Source: Theristus sp. LFF4_11 (taxonomy: Eukaryota > Nematoda > Chromadorea > Monhysterida > Xyalidae). From it: a stretch of 64,000 nt of DNA. The notes below the pieces were generated by a model. The model ran no database searches. It saw nothing but the letters and a program-made list of their open reading frames with translations, and was not told the origin of the DNA. Positions 36,313 through 54,779 of the stretch are shown one piece after another. The stretch is taken from assembly GCA_030248135.1 (NCBI GenBank), contig JASANC010000438.1, positions 1-64,000 on the forward strand, given 5' to 3'. The number at the start of each line of letters is the position of its first letter. The stretch's first letter is position 1. Position numbers and translations under genes: made by a program.

Positions 36313-37348
36313 TAGGGTTAGGGGAAAAAAAATCCGGATTTTTTTTAAATTAAAAAAAAAATTTAAAAAAAAAAAAATTTTTTTTTACAAGTTAGGTTCG
36401 TTCGAAGCGTCTCGTCGAGCTGAGTTCATCTAGACTATTTTCAGAACGATCCGGGAAACTATAAGAGCGAAAATCGTGTTTTATTGAAATTATGTCCATT
36501 TCATAGAGGGAAAGTTGCATTTTCAACAGTAAAACAGGGCAATTTTTCACGTGTACTTGAATATTGAACCGTTCTTAGTGGTTCCTCTTTAGAAAATTAC
36601 CAAAATTTGACTGTGTTCAAAAATTCCTGTTTGCTGTAGCTAAGTCGGCAACCCCTGTCGACCCGGTCCCCCCCCCCCAAGACACTTACTTTCAGGTTCA
36701 ACCAGCTATGCTATCTGCCACATGGCGAGAGCCCACTCTTCAAATCATCGTATCGAAAACACGTACCATGATTTCGCGATCACGTTGCGGGCAACTGACA
36801 GACGCAAGTTTAACACGTTAGTTCAGCTCAGCACGCAAGTTTTAACATGTGGCCATGTTATCGGGTATCTGAAAAACGGTCGTGTGATGTGGTATTAACC
36901 AACATCTCCGCTCAAATTGTTTAACAATATATCGCACAACTCCATTGTAGACCTATAACATACGCCAATCAACAAGATATCATGTTCATTCATGGCCTAC
37001 CGACTGAAAAACATGTTCTAAGTTGCAAGAAAACGATTTCTGAAACGATATTTCAATCAGTTAAGTCATTTCAACGCTAAAATGACTTAGAAGTCATCCA
37101 AATCGAAAAACATGGAGTACGTCGGTCAAAATGACCAAATAATGACATTTACCTAAGCACACAAAGAAGTTGGGAAGAAAATTTGGTTTGAACTTTCAAA
37201 AAATTATGCCATAAATCGAATTTTCAGAGCAAAGTAGAAGAAAAAATTTTCAAATTTTTTTTTAAGTTTGAAAAAAAAAATCCAAATTTTTTTTTAAAAA
37301 AACGAAAAAAAAATAAAAAAATTTTTTTTTTCAAAGCCTTTAACCCTA
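36313..37348. mobile_element. hAT-type MITE, family 3, second of a tandem pair
   Basis: It is near-identical to the preceding element and in the same orientation. It is flanked by CCCCCACC at 36305-36312 and 37349-37356, so a single 8-bp word occurs three times with an element in each gap. Confidence 0.9.
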
Positions 37349-37854
37349 CCCCCACCCCAGGGCACCTCCATACCCCCCCTTCGAAAATTTTTTTGGGCCC
37401 ACGGTACTGCGTTCGAAGCGTCTCGTGAAAAGTGAGGAGTCAGTCGACCCGACCGCTGCAAAACACAAAAAAACAAAACGCACAGGAAGCAGAGCGGGCG
37501 AGCGAAAAACAACAAACAACAACAAACAACTCGAATCGAATGCAAAGCAACGCCATCCACCGAAAACTCCTTTTTCACCATTTGTGTCGTTGCTGCGGCT
37601 GGAGCTGGGCTTGCGCTTGTCGTCGCCGCAGGGGTGAGGGGAGCATTTGCTGCAGCTCCGCAGTCTTGAGTGTCGTTCGAAGACAACACAATTTTAATGC
37701 TAACGTATTCTCGCGGAGACTGAATTGGGTTTTTCGACGCTTGCTCACGCCGGTGACCGTCTGCAATCGACACTGCGTTCGCGTTTGTGCCTATTTGACG
37801 ACGACTACAACCACAACAACAGCGGCGTCGTCGGCTGAAAAGCTGCCGGTCACG

Positions 37855-40800
37855 ATGAAGTTTGATTCGGCCGCGTTTCACTCGCTGTTCACGCCCGAAC
37901 TGCAGCAGCTCGCTGCGATCTTCAAAAAACACAACTACGAACTGAGAATCGCCGGTCGGTACTATGCGCATGCGCAGGTTGTTTTCTTTACGTTTTTCAA
38001 AAGCGCTCTCTCTCTCCCACACACAGATTTCGTTTGGCTTGGCAGAGAAGATAGTTTATTCATTTTCACTGCATCGTGTCGTCGTGGTCTCGTGGAGATC
38101 GCGGATGGGGATTTGGGAGGGAAGGGAGCGAACGGGTCTCTGAGCACGCCTTGGCCTCGCCGTGCCTCGCCCTTGTACATTCGAACTCTAAACCTAGGTT
38201 TTTTTTTCAAAAAGTCGGTTCTGCAATTTGCAGAAATTTGGTAAAAAATTTCTGCAAATGAAATTTGGTTTCTGCAAATTTCAAAAACACGACGAAAATG
38301 GTTTTTGTGCTTGTTTAATGTTATTTTTTTCGTTCTGAGCTTCATTTCTTAACCATGCGCAGAATCGTTTTACCGCAGAATTTTTCAAAGATTCAGAAAA
38401 AAACACCAAAACCAAACCAGATTGCCAAACCAAACAAATCACCAATCATTCCTTTCAAATCATTCAACCTAACAACCACACAATCAATATCAAATGAAAA
38501 CCCTCATTGCTTAAAATTCCACAATCAAAGCGATGCCTTCGGTCGGTTCGACGTTCTCAAAGGTGCAGTTCACTTTGTTCGGTTTGATTTTGTATCGCCT
38601 CTGTTTTCATCCCCAGATACTGCATGCTTGCCTGCAGTTGTACTCGGACCAGGGAATATAATTCGTTCGCGTTTGAATCGTTTTCATTCGTCAGCGATGC
38701 TGCCCTTGCCCGGAAAAATTGATGAATAAAAACTGGTGCAGAGCAGATACATCAGATCGGCATTGCCGTACGCCAGCAGCTGTTCAGGTCCATCAATCTC
38801 TGACGGTAGAATATTTTGGCAGCCTTGAGAACGCTGTGCGCGTCTTCGAATCGGTTGCTGAGATTCTCGACAAGCTCGACGACAAACTTGCGCACCGTAC
38901 CTCCGCCAGTGTCTTATTTTTGCATCTTTTGTTGTGTGGATGATGGATCACTTCATTCTAATTCCAAACAGAAAGCCTGACAGCAAACAATAATTTTCGA
39001 TTTGATCTGATTCTGTTTTATTTTTCGAATTTTAAATACTCCGATTTTATTTACGAAGGCAAAACAAAACGCCAATCATTGCGCTACAGCAACCGCCGAA
39101 ACAACTGTTTTGACAAAAAAACTATTTCAAATTTCTTCCATGTTCATGTGAAACCTCAGTCAAGCGCTAAGCACAAAATGAATATTGCAGAACCAAAGTT
39201 TGTACGCAAATCTGTTTCTGCAATTTGCAGAAAACTGGTAAAAAATTTCTGCAAATGGTCCAAAATTTCTGCAAAAAACCGACGTTTTTCTGCAAAAAAA
39301 ACCAGACTCTAAATTATGGGCAATCAGCTGATTAGTTGGCGACGGATCACCGATCACGTGATGCATGCATTCTGTGCAGAAAAGAAATTGCTGTGGTCGG
39401 TGGCGGAGTTTCGCACGCATGCACGTGTGATTACCAACCAATCAGCTGATTGCCTACAACTTCGAGTGCAGCAGCACCGCATTCTCCCTCCATTCCGTGC
39501 CGTTGCTGCAGGCGGCGCCGTGCGCGACCTGCTGATGGACATCGTGCCGGCTGACGTTGACTTCGCGACGACGGCGACGCCGCCGCAGATGCTGGCCATG
39601 TTCGCCGCAGAGGGCGTGCGCGTGCTGCACAAGGCCGGCGAGCGCCACGGCACCGTCGCGTGCCGCATCAACGACACCGAGAACTTTGAGGCGCGCTGTT
39701 TGTGTGCGAACTGATTTTGCTATTCTCTTGTTGATTGTGTTGTGGTGGGTTGTTTCCACTGTGAAACAACAGAAAAACGCCACATTGTGGCGAAGAATAC
39801 CTGTTGCTGTTGCTTGCTACTACATAACAGCCGAAATCTACAAAAAGAACCGGGAACGGCAAGTAAATGTTTGTCCACCGGCCAGCTGAGCGTCTTTCGT
39901 GGTGTGGTTCGACGCGTCTCGAATTTCAAGCCCGTTGGATGTTGCAGGTGACCACGCTGCGCATCGACGTTCTCTGTGACGGGCGCCACGCGGACGTGCA
40001 GTTCACGACCGACTGGCATTTGGACGCTAACCGACGCGATCTGACAATAAACTCGATGTTTTTGGGTTTGGCTGATTGTTCGTATTGTGTGATTGTGTCC
40101 GTGGGCTCGCGGTGGACAGTGAACAGCTCGAAAACGTTTTTATATGCAGTCGAACTCAAAATTATAGACAATCAGCTGAATAGTTGGCGATCACGTGATG
40201 CATGCTTTCTGTGCAGGCCTAGAGATGTCAAGAAAAAAAATTCTTTTTTTTTCTTTAAAATTTTTTTTAATGAAAGTTGTTCAGAATTTCAGGAGTCCGA
40301 ATATCACCATCTGAGGAGCCACCGACTTACCATATGACCCCCACTCATATGGGAGGAGGGTGAAAATTTCAGACTTGGTTTCGGCGACCCCATTTTCCCA
40401 CCGACGACATCACGTCTCGTGTTTTGCCTCTCAATTCACCTCAAATAACACGGAAACAAGTTCAACAACAAACCGGTGTGATCATGCTGACGACACGAGG
40501 CGAAACAGCAACGAGCAACCAACGAAGTTACGCTTGCAGTGGCAGACAGTGCAATTTCGACCTTTCGAGATCCTGAAAAACGATGCGTAAATGTGAGTTC
40601 TCTGCTTCTATCTCACCTTAGCGGCATCGGAATTTGTTGAACTAGCCTTTGCGACGCTCAAGTACTTCAATGCGCGAGTCGATCATCACTCACCAAGGCT
40701 GAAAACAGTCGATAAATCAATCCAGAATACCACCTGCAGCGTTGAAGACTAAGTGACAAGGTAAAGTCAAAGAAAATTTTTGTTGAACTTGCGAAAAATT

Positions 40801-43800
40801 ATGCCAAAAACGGCATTTTCAGGGCACATTAAAGAAAAAATTTCAAAAATTTTTAATAAAAAAAATTAAAAAAATGCTCATTTTTTTACTTTTAAAAAAA
40901 AAATAAAATAAAAAATTTTTTTTTGACCCTTACATCTCTATGCAGGTCTTGGTGTCCTGCACAGAAAGCATGCATGCACCAACCAATCAGCTGATTGTCT
41001 ATAATTTAGAGTTCTGCTGTACCGTTGTTAAAACGTTGATTGGATACTGATTGAAAGAACTGCGCAGCACAAATGCACATTCACTGTTGCACCGTTTATT
41101 TGTCTTCAGGTCTCGACGGCACGGTCTACGATTATTTCAATGGAATGGAAGATCTGAAAAATCGTCGGGTTTTGTTTGTCGGCGACGCCTCCGAGCGAAT
41201 CTGCGAGGATTATTTGCGTATTCTGCGGTATTTTCGGTTTTTCGGACGCATAGCGGCGTCAGAGAACGCTCACGACGCCGGCACGTTGGACGCGATTAGG
41301 ACGCACAAAGACGGTTGGTGATTGATTGGTATAGAGCACGTTTCACACGTTAGTCACCACCAACATCGCTCGTGGCCTGGTGGGCGGTGGTAGCGCGTTA
41401 GACACGTTGTCTGTGCGTTCGGGGAATCGAGCATGTAGGCACTCAATTGTAGAGAAAACTCAAAGGGAACCCTACTTGACGGCGTTCTGTGCGCTTTTCT
41501 GGGTTACATACCGCTGGCTATAAAAACATCACCTAAAATCCCAACAACAGCCCGTATTCTGTCCAGTCTTCTCAGCTAGACTGAGACTTGGAGTTTTCTG
41601 GTTTATTCACCGGAATCTTGAGAAACTGTTAATTTTATTCACCAGTCTCACTCCTGGACCAGAATGAGCTGAACCGCAGTTGCGAAACACACACATTTCG
41701 CACATTTTTATGCTACTAGTCAGTCGTTGACGGAAACATTGATGGGTTTGGGTTCGACATAACTGCGCGACACAACTGGAGTAAAATTCAACGTTCATTG
41801 TTGCGTTTTCCGCTACCAAAATGACCACAGTGCGATTTGTGTTTACGACCGCAGGTCTCGCGGGCATCAGCGGCGAACGCCTGTGGACGGAGCTGAAGAA
41901 AATCGTGGTCGGCCGATTTGCGGGCGCCGTCGTGAAAACGATGCTGCACGAGTGCGCCATTGGCCCGTTGCTCGCGCTGCCCGACACGGCCGAGCCGGAG
42001 CGATTCGACGAGTTGTGGCGCAACGTGCAGGTGCAACAGCCGTGCAATGCGATTCATATGAAGAATGAACAATTTGGCGGCGCACATTTTGTTGACAACA
42101 CTGATTTTGTTGACTGTCTGGCCTGTTTGTTCGGACAGTGACACACGAACGAACTATCAGTGATTTCGGCGATGTTTTTTCAGCCAGGGTTAGCCGAGAG
42201 TAGGGATGGATCCGGCAAATTAGCCGGAATCCGGGCCGGATCCGGCAAAAGTCCATTCCGGCCGGGCCGGATCCGGCAAAAATTGCCGGAATCCGGACCG
42301 GAATGGCCTTTTTATGTCTAAAAAACATCTACGCACATTTCGTCGCTTCTTCATTACATTTTCAGCATAAAACACCACGGACACAGAAACAAAGTCAGCA
42401 AGACACAGCACATGAACCAACCAAAAATTACAACAACAATTGACAAAATTCACATCGCATTGGGATAATCAAGTGCTGGCAACACTCCATTCAGAAACAT
42501 GACCTTTTCGGCGTTTTGAGTTGACAGACGAGATCGGCTGTACACAAACACCTGCCTGGCTTCAGAGAACATTCGTTCGCTTGCCACGCTTGTTAATAGC
42601 GGTGCCAGGTATCTGCGCGCGATTGTCGATAGTTTGGGGTATTTAGACGAGTTCAGCCGCCAAAAGTTTAGCATCAGATCACTTTTGTCCGGTTCGTCGA
42701 TAAAATCATCCGAATCGTACATATTCATTTCGCCGCGCCGTTCGTCATCAGGACTGGATTCGCCTGACGGGTTGCGCGGTCGCGCAGCGTGAAACTCAAT
42801 ACCTCCGTAGAGGCCAGTCGATTTCTTTTTTGGTTCGGGCTCGCGTTCACTTTTGACACGAACGAACGATCAGTGATTTCGGCGATGTTTTTTCAGCCAG
42901 GGTTAGCCGAGCGAAAAGCGTAGAGAACGCTGTCGGGTAGGGTGCCTAACGAGTTTGTCTCTCTGTCATTAAGTGCCGATACACAATAGTCGTAAACGCG
43001 CTAGCGCTACCACCCAGGCGACGAGCGGTGACACACAAAACTCGCAATCAAGTTGTGCCTTTTTTCATGTTCGCAGCACCTGAAGCCGCAGCCAATGACC
43101 ATGCTGAGCACATTGTTCGCCGACGTCGCGCAGGTCGACCATTTCCACAAGCGAATAAAACTCTCGAACGCGGAACGCGAGCTCGCGTACTTCATCGTCA
43201 GCAAACGCGACGATCGCGGTTGGCAGGCGTTGGAGCAGAGCGGTCGCCTGAAGCATTTCCAGCATCTCGTCTTGGATGAAAGTGTGGCCGCTGTTTTGAA
43301 AATTTTTGTTTGTTTTTGTGCTGTCTTGGCTGGCAGCTGTGAAAGCACGCGTCGTTTTTGCGTGAAATACTGAAAACAAACGTTGTCGTCTGTGTGTGTG
43401 TTGCTGATTGGGCCACCACCGTCACTCACGCAAGTCGTTGAGTGGCTTGCTGTTGAACCGATTGGGACACAACAAGAACGGCACACATTCCAACTCGGCG
43501 TACTGTTCGAGTGCTTCGAGTGAACGCGCACGTTTGCATTCACCATTGCCGCATTTGTTGCCGCGTTGTCACAGTTTTCGAGCGTGTGCCGCGTGGCGTC
43601 GAGCGAGTGCACGAGCTGCTCAAGTATCACGCGGAGCCGGCACTGCTCGCCGCCGTTGAACAGTGGCAACCGCCAACGTTTCCGATCAACGGTCTCACAC
43701 TGGCGCAACACGGAGTACCGAAGGGCCCGGCAATGCGCGTTGCACTGCGACGTTTGTTCGAAGAATGGAAACGCCACGATTGCGACTGTACTGAGCAGCG

Positions 43801-43900
43801 GTTGCTGGAGTTGCTGAACGATGCGGAGTTGACAAAGCAGATGGACGCTGTGCTGTCGCCGAAGCAACGGCGGAAACGACAGCGACAAGCGTCTTCCTAG
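37855..43900 (+). CDS. TRNT1: CCA-adding tRNA nucleotidyltransferase
   Basis: Seven exons with matching phases give 435 residues, about the usual length: 37855-37954, 39512-39690, 39948-40065, 41110-41313, 41855-42030, 43077-43281 and 43575-43900. The enzyme adds CCA to tRNA 3' ends in nucleus, cytosol and mitochondria. Motifs in order: GG-AVRDL (split over exons 1-2), [10 protein letters not shown] (the two metal-binding Asp), RRDLTINSM (nucleotide template region), [28 protein letters not shown], then an alpha-helical tail ending in a basic KQRRKRQRQ. The frame stays open upstream to in-frame ATGs at 37540 and 37432. A longer Arg/Cys-rich mitochondrial form is therefore possible, and the ATG at 37855 best matches the family start. 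The intron after exon 2 needs a GC donor (GAG then GCGCGC). Confidence 0.95.
38557..38912 (-). CDS. Small unidentified protein nested antisense in TRNT1 intron 1, partial
   Basis: Two minus-strand exons, 38772-38912 and 38557-38699, join in phase (donor GTACGG, acceptor GGGCAG). They give about 93 residues, including [19 protein letters not shown] and [19 protein letters not shown], and end in a TGA. The sequence looks like soluble alpha-helical or coiled-coil protein. It has no relation to the low-complexity frames around it. The upstream acceptor is AAG at 38913-38915, so earlier exons are expected further right but were not found. No family is recognised. The evidence is splice-phase agreement and protein-like composition only. 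Confidence 0.45.
39305..39462. mobile_element. Palindromic CAGCTG/CACGTG MITE
   Basis: Arms GGCAATCAGCTGATTAG and CCAATCAGCTGATTGCC enclose a GATCACGTGATGCATGC inner arm. It sits just before TRNT1 exon 2. Confidence 0.8.
40150..41008. mobile_element. Palindromic MITE split by a hAT-type MITE (family 2)
   Basis: The outer CAGCTG palindrome (about 40150-40212 and 40949-41008) is interrupted in its loop by a 721-bp hAT MITE at 40220-40940, with ends TAGAGATGTCAAG and TTACATCTCTA. The target duplication is TGCAGGCC at 40212-40219 and TGCAGGTC at 40941-40948, with one mismatch. The hAT insertion is therefore younger than the palindrome but not brand new. Confidence 0.88.
41368..41553 (+). repeat. 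tRNA-derived SINE, plus orientation
   Basis: The tRNA-like head (GGCGGTGGTAGCGCG and GGGGAATCGAGC) comes first. The body ends near TCACCTAAAATCCC. It lies in TRNT1 intron 4. Confidence 0.8.
42202..42850 (-). pseudogene. hAT transposase C-terminal fragment
   Basis: The minus-strand frame 42728-42450 reads like a hAT dimerisation domain: [20 protein letters not shown], then [18 protein letters not shown], then [12 protein letters not shown]. This region is the conserved C-terminus of hAT transposases. A TAGGGATGGATCCGG end lies at 42202, with GGATCCGG repeats after it. The catalytic part is absent, so it is a relic. The fragment is flanked by a 58-bp direct repeat of SINE-related sequence (42139-42198 and 42856-42913), far longer than a hAT target duplication. 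Confidence 0.85.
42870..43035 (-). repeat. tRNA-derived SINE
   Basis: It has the same body as the other SINE copies (CAGCCAGGGTTAGCCGAG), with the tRNA-like head at about 42965-43035. The part at 42139-42198 duplicates its tail. Confidence 0.75.
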
Positions 43901-43914
43901 CTGTGATCGTTTGT

Positions 43915-44850
43915 TTTGGTCCCGAGATTCAATGCGCTCACAGATAGGTGAACATTTTCTTGCATTAGTGGGAATTGGCAAAATTGGCGAAGTGATCAGA
44001 GTTGTTTGAGAGGCGGGTCACTTCGGAGATTTTGAACGGCCACAAGAAGATTAAAGCTGGCCTTTCTACGTCTGCGCACGCATTGAGTCGCAGAATTTAA
44101 AAAATTCATGATACTGAGCAAGTCGGCAAGTACACAGCTCATTTTTAGTTTCTGCATTTTTGTTTGGCTCGTCCTTGTCTGAGATTTGTTCTGTGCGTTC
44201 TAATGTGATGCCTGATTCTGTACATTTATTGTTTTGCGAGTTTTGATTTGTTGAATGGAGTTTTTTATGGAACAGCTCAATGCATAAACCAGTGATCACC
44301 AGTTATTTTCGTTTCGTCGGAATAGTACAATAATAGCAAATGTATCAAACAAAAGGATGCTCAATAAATATCAACAGAACGACATTTTGTGCACGATTTT
44401 TATGACGAAGCCAATCTTGTGTCCGTTTTCATGCAGTCAACTCAGTGAGATGTGCCCGAATGATACTGCCGAATAACGATTATCAGCACTCGTCAGCTTT
44501 CACTTCGCATAGCTGAATGGAAACGTCTGTTAGGCTGGGCGTGTGACTACTGTGTTCTCTGACAGAAATGACGCTCAGTAACGAAGTTTTACGAGCCGGC
44601 GAACATTGAACATTTATGCTGAAGTGAGAAAAACGGGCGCACGGTGCAATTGTAGTAAGTCCCAAATGCGCATGATGATAATCGTGAGTGGAATGATTGT
44701 TGCAAGCTGCACGCTGCTTTCATGTTTCCATTGTTCGTGTGCACATGCTTCGCTTCAGGCTTTTTCTTACCTCACGTGGTGCCCCGTCTTCTTGGCACTT
44801 CAAATTTGCGTTATTATTTAGTTCAATCACCAACAATTCGAGTGCATTTT
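43915..44850. repeat. Dispersed repeat Q (inverted) and unassigned spacer
   Basis: 43915-44100 is an inverted copy of repeat Q and starts 15 bp after the TRNT1 stop. The rest holds no supported gene. A short hydrophobic frame starting MRMMIIVSGMIVASC at about 44669 might be a signal-peptide exon of the gene to the right, but no splice link could be shown. Confidence 0.45.
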
Positions 44851-44855
44851 TTTAG

Positions 44856-51693
<6,838 letters not shown>

Positions 51694-51865
51694 GAAGACG
51701 CAGGATTTCGATCGCACCACGAAATGACGAACATGATGAACAGAGATCATTGCAGTTATTTGATACGCTGGATCACTGATTTGTTTTTCGCACACATCAC
51801 TTATTCTCGTTAGTTATTGCGGTTATAAAACAGGTATGTACAGTTCAATTGCAACGCAGGCTAGG

Positions 51866-53236
51866 CCTTTAACAAAACCACGGAGGCAACACGGAACACG
51901 GAGGCTACACGCTTAACAAAACCACGGAGGCAACACGGAGGCTGCGTGCAGCTAAAGTGACCCATATTTTATATGCACACAACACGCTGCGCACCTTTAA
52001 CAAAACCACGGAACACGGAGGCACGCGGATTTGGGGAGATTTGGGGACAGGACAAATCCGTCCCCCTCCAAAAAAATTATGTTTTTGTTAAATAAACAAA
52101 TAAATAAATAAAGGCGCAATAAAGCAAAGCAAAGCTAAATGTCAAAACTAGACTTCAATGATTACGGTAGCTCTCCAACGGGTCTCGACACGATTTTTTA
52201 AAAACGTTCTCTTATTGCCAAGAACTGTTACTAGAATGGTGGATACCGTTCAGATGATTGCATGAAACAGTCATATGTCTGAACTCTGAAGTAAGGTCCC
52301 ACGGGTTACGGTACCTGTAGTTCGGTCTTGACACGAAGTTGCTGAAAACTACTTTGTTTCTTGCGAATAACAGTTGAAACCATTTAGAAACATGCCGCAT
52401 TATCACAGAACGTCAAAAATCGGATTTTAAGGAGTACGGTAACTCTGCTGTGGGTCTCGACACGATTTTTTTAAAACGTTCTTTTATTGCCAAGAACTGT
52501 TACTAGAATGGTGGATACCGTTCACATGATTGCATGAAACAGTCATATGTCTGAAGTAAGGTCCCACGGGTTACGGTAGCTGTAGTTCGGTCTTGACACG
52601 AAGTTGCTGAAAACTACTGTGAATAACAGTTGTTTCTTGCAATCATGTGAACGGTGTTCATCAATTTAGTATTTTCCTGGCAATAAAAGGCAGTTTAAAA
52701 AAATCGCGTCGAGCCGACCCACACAGCAGAGTTACCATACTCCTTAAAATCCCATTTTTGACGTTCTGTGATAATGCGGCATGTTTCTAAATGGTTTCAA
52801 CTGTTATTCGCAAGAAACAAAGTAGTTTTCAGCAACTTCGTGTCAAGACCCAAAACTACCGCTACCGTAACCCGTGTGCCCGAACTTCAAACATAAGACT
52901 GTTTGTTGCAATCATATGAACGGTGTCCACCAATAGAGTAGCTTTTGCTGGCAATCAGGGACGTTTTTAAAAAATCGTGTCGAGACCCGTTGGAGAGCTA
53001 CCGTAATCCTTGAAGTCTAGTTTTGCTTGACATTTAGCTTTGCTTTGCTTTATCGCGCCTTTATTTATTTAGTTGTTTATTTAACAAAAACATACTTTTT
53101 TTGGAGGGGGACGAATTTGTCCTGTCCCCAAATCCGCGTGCCTCCGTGGTTTTGTTAAGGTGCGCAGCGTGTTGTGTGCATATAAAATATGGGTCACTTT
53201 AGCTGCACGCAGCCTCCATGGTTTTGTTAAAGGCCC
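51866..53236. mobile_element. Large foldback element, about 1.37 kb
   Basis: The two ends, GCCTTTAACAAAACCACGG at about 51867 and its complement ending near 53235, are inverted. Inversion continues inward through CCATATTTTATATGC, TTTGGGGACAGGACAAAT, AAAGCAAAGCTAAATGTC and CGGGTCTCGACACGATTTT to a centre near 52600. The inner part is related to the foldbacks at 5730-6300 and 18010-18700. No transposase is seen. The outer arms are built of repeated CCACGGAGGC units. Confidence 0.85.
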
Positions 53237-53307
53237 GCAGGCTACGGCGTTTCCGCAACATGCATTTCAACAATTGTTTTCCGGTTGCATTTTATGGTTC
53301 ATGTGGT

Positions 53308-53323
53308 GGCCCTGAGGAGGGCC
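53308..53323 (-). terminator. Histone mRNA 3' stem-loop for H3
   Basis: On the minus strand this is GGCCCTCCTCAGGGCC: a 6-bp stem with a 4-base loop, preceded by CCCAAC and followed by ACCAC. It lies 44 bases after the H3 stop. It fits the stem-loop-binding-protein site that replaces a poly(A) tail in replication-dependent histone mRNAs. Confidence 0.92.
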
Positions 53324-53367
53324 GTTGGGTTAGGGTAAGTGGCCACAGGGGCCTGTTGCCTGCCTTC

Positions 53368-53814
<447 letters not shown>

Positions 53815-53979
53815 TTACAATTGCTTATCAGTGTTAGAAGACCCCGCAAAGCTTCATTATGATATGCACCTGCCCCGCATCCGCATTGCTCATTGCTCAT
53901 GATCCACTGGCGCGCGTGCACACGCTCCGCACTCAACATAAACTCGTTCAAAACGCAGTTATTTTCATTCTTGCTTTCT

Positions 53980-54055
53980 TAAAGGCTTGGCTTAGGTTAG
54001 GATTAGGTTAGGAACAGGTTTTGCTTAAGCTTAGGCTTAGGTTTGGTTTTTAGGT
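53980..54055 (+). repeat. TTAGG/TTAGGC-like degenerate interstitial repeat
   Basis: Repeated words GGCTTAGGTTAGG, ATTAGGTTAGG and GCTTAGGCTTAGG lie between the two histone genes. They resemble telomere repeats of arthropods or nematodes, but are too short and irregular to prove it. Confidence 0.4.
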
Positions 54056-54212
54056 TTAAGTCCGTTTTAGCAATGTCCGAGAACATCCAATTGTGGAGCG
54101 CGAGTTAACTGGAGCGTAATATCATAAAACGTGCCAACCAGTGTTAGAAGACCCCTTGCTTGCTTGTGCTGCCGTCAGTTAAAAATTACGAGCATTTTAT
54201 GGTTTGTGTGGT

Positions 54213-54228
54213 GGCCCTGAAGAGGGCC
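54213..54228 (-). terminator. Histone mRNA 3' stem-loop for H2B
   Basis: On the minus strand this is GGCCCTCTTCAGGGCC, with the same stem as the H3 copy and a CTTC loop. It lies 41 bases after the stop. The flanks CCCAAC and ACCAC match those of H3. Confidence 0.92.
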
Positions 54229-54269
54229 GTTGGGTTCGGGTAAGTGGCAGCAGTGCCGGTGTTTCCAGT

Positions 54270-54692
54270 TCACTTGCTGGCCGTGTACTTGGTGACGGCC
54301 TTGGTGCCCTCGGAGACGGCGTGCTTCGCGAGCTCACCGGGCAGCAGCAGACGCACGGCCGTCTGAATCTCGCGACTCGACAGCGTGCGTTTCTTGTTGT
54401 AGTGCGTCAGTCGAGCGGCCTCGCGGGCGATCCGGTCGAAGAGATCGAGCACGAACGTGTTCATGATGGACATCGCCCGCGAGCTGCTGCGCACGTCCGG
54501 GTGCACCTGCTTCAGCACTCGGAATATGTAGCGCGAGTACGACTGCCGCGGCTTCTTCTTGCCGCCTTTGCGCTTCTTCACGGTGCCGCTTTGCGATTTC
54601 ACCTTCGGCGCCACCACGGCACCCGACTCGGCCGCCTTTGCAGCCTCGCCCGTTTTGACCGCCAGCTGCTTGCGAGTTGCTTTCTTCGGCAT
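54270..54692 (-). CDS. Histone H2B with a long, unusual N-terminus
   Basis: This is an intronless gene of 140 residues, longer than the usual 120-125. The core is clearly H2[20 protein letters not shown], then [19 protein letters not shown] and [19 protein letters not shown]. The start is [10 protein letters not shown], chosen because the frame upstream lacks histone character. The tail is about 15 residues longer than usual and contains RKQLAVK, which resembles the H3 tail word RKQLATK. Ser/Arg changes in the core ([20 protein letters not shown]) mark it as divergent. A stem-loop follows the stop, so a replication-dependent mRNA is expected. Confidence 0.95.
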   Translation of the reverse strand: MPKKATRKQLAVKTGEAAKAAESGAVVAPKVKSQSGTVKKRKGGKKKPRQSYSRYIFRVLKQVHPDVRSSSRAMSIMNTFVLDLFDRIAREAARLTHYNKKRTLSSREIQTAVRLLLPGELAKHAVSEGTKAVTKYTASK

Positions 54693-54779
54693 TGTCGCTG
54701 CGATCGGTGAAGATGAACAAGATGACACACTTCCGGTGCAAACAAACAGTGATTGTTGACATTGCCAGCCAACCAATAA

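Noticed and set aside
37294..38022. 242-residue minus-strand open frame with an Ala/Pro-rich stretch
   Set aside because: It overlaps the TRNT1 first exon and its upstream extension on the other strand, begins in a homopolymer tract, and shows no splice or family support.
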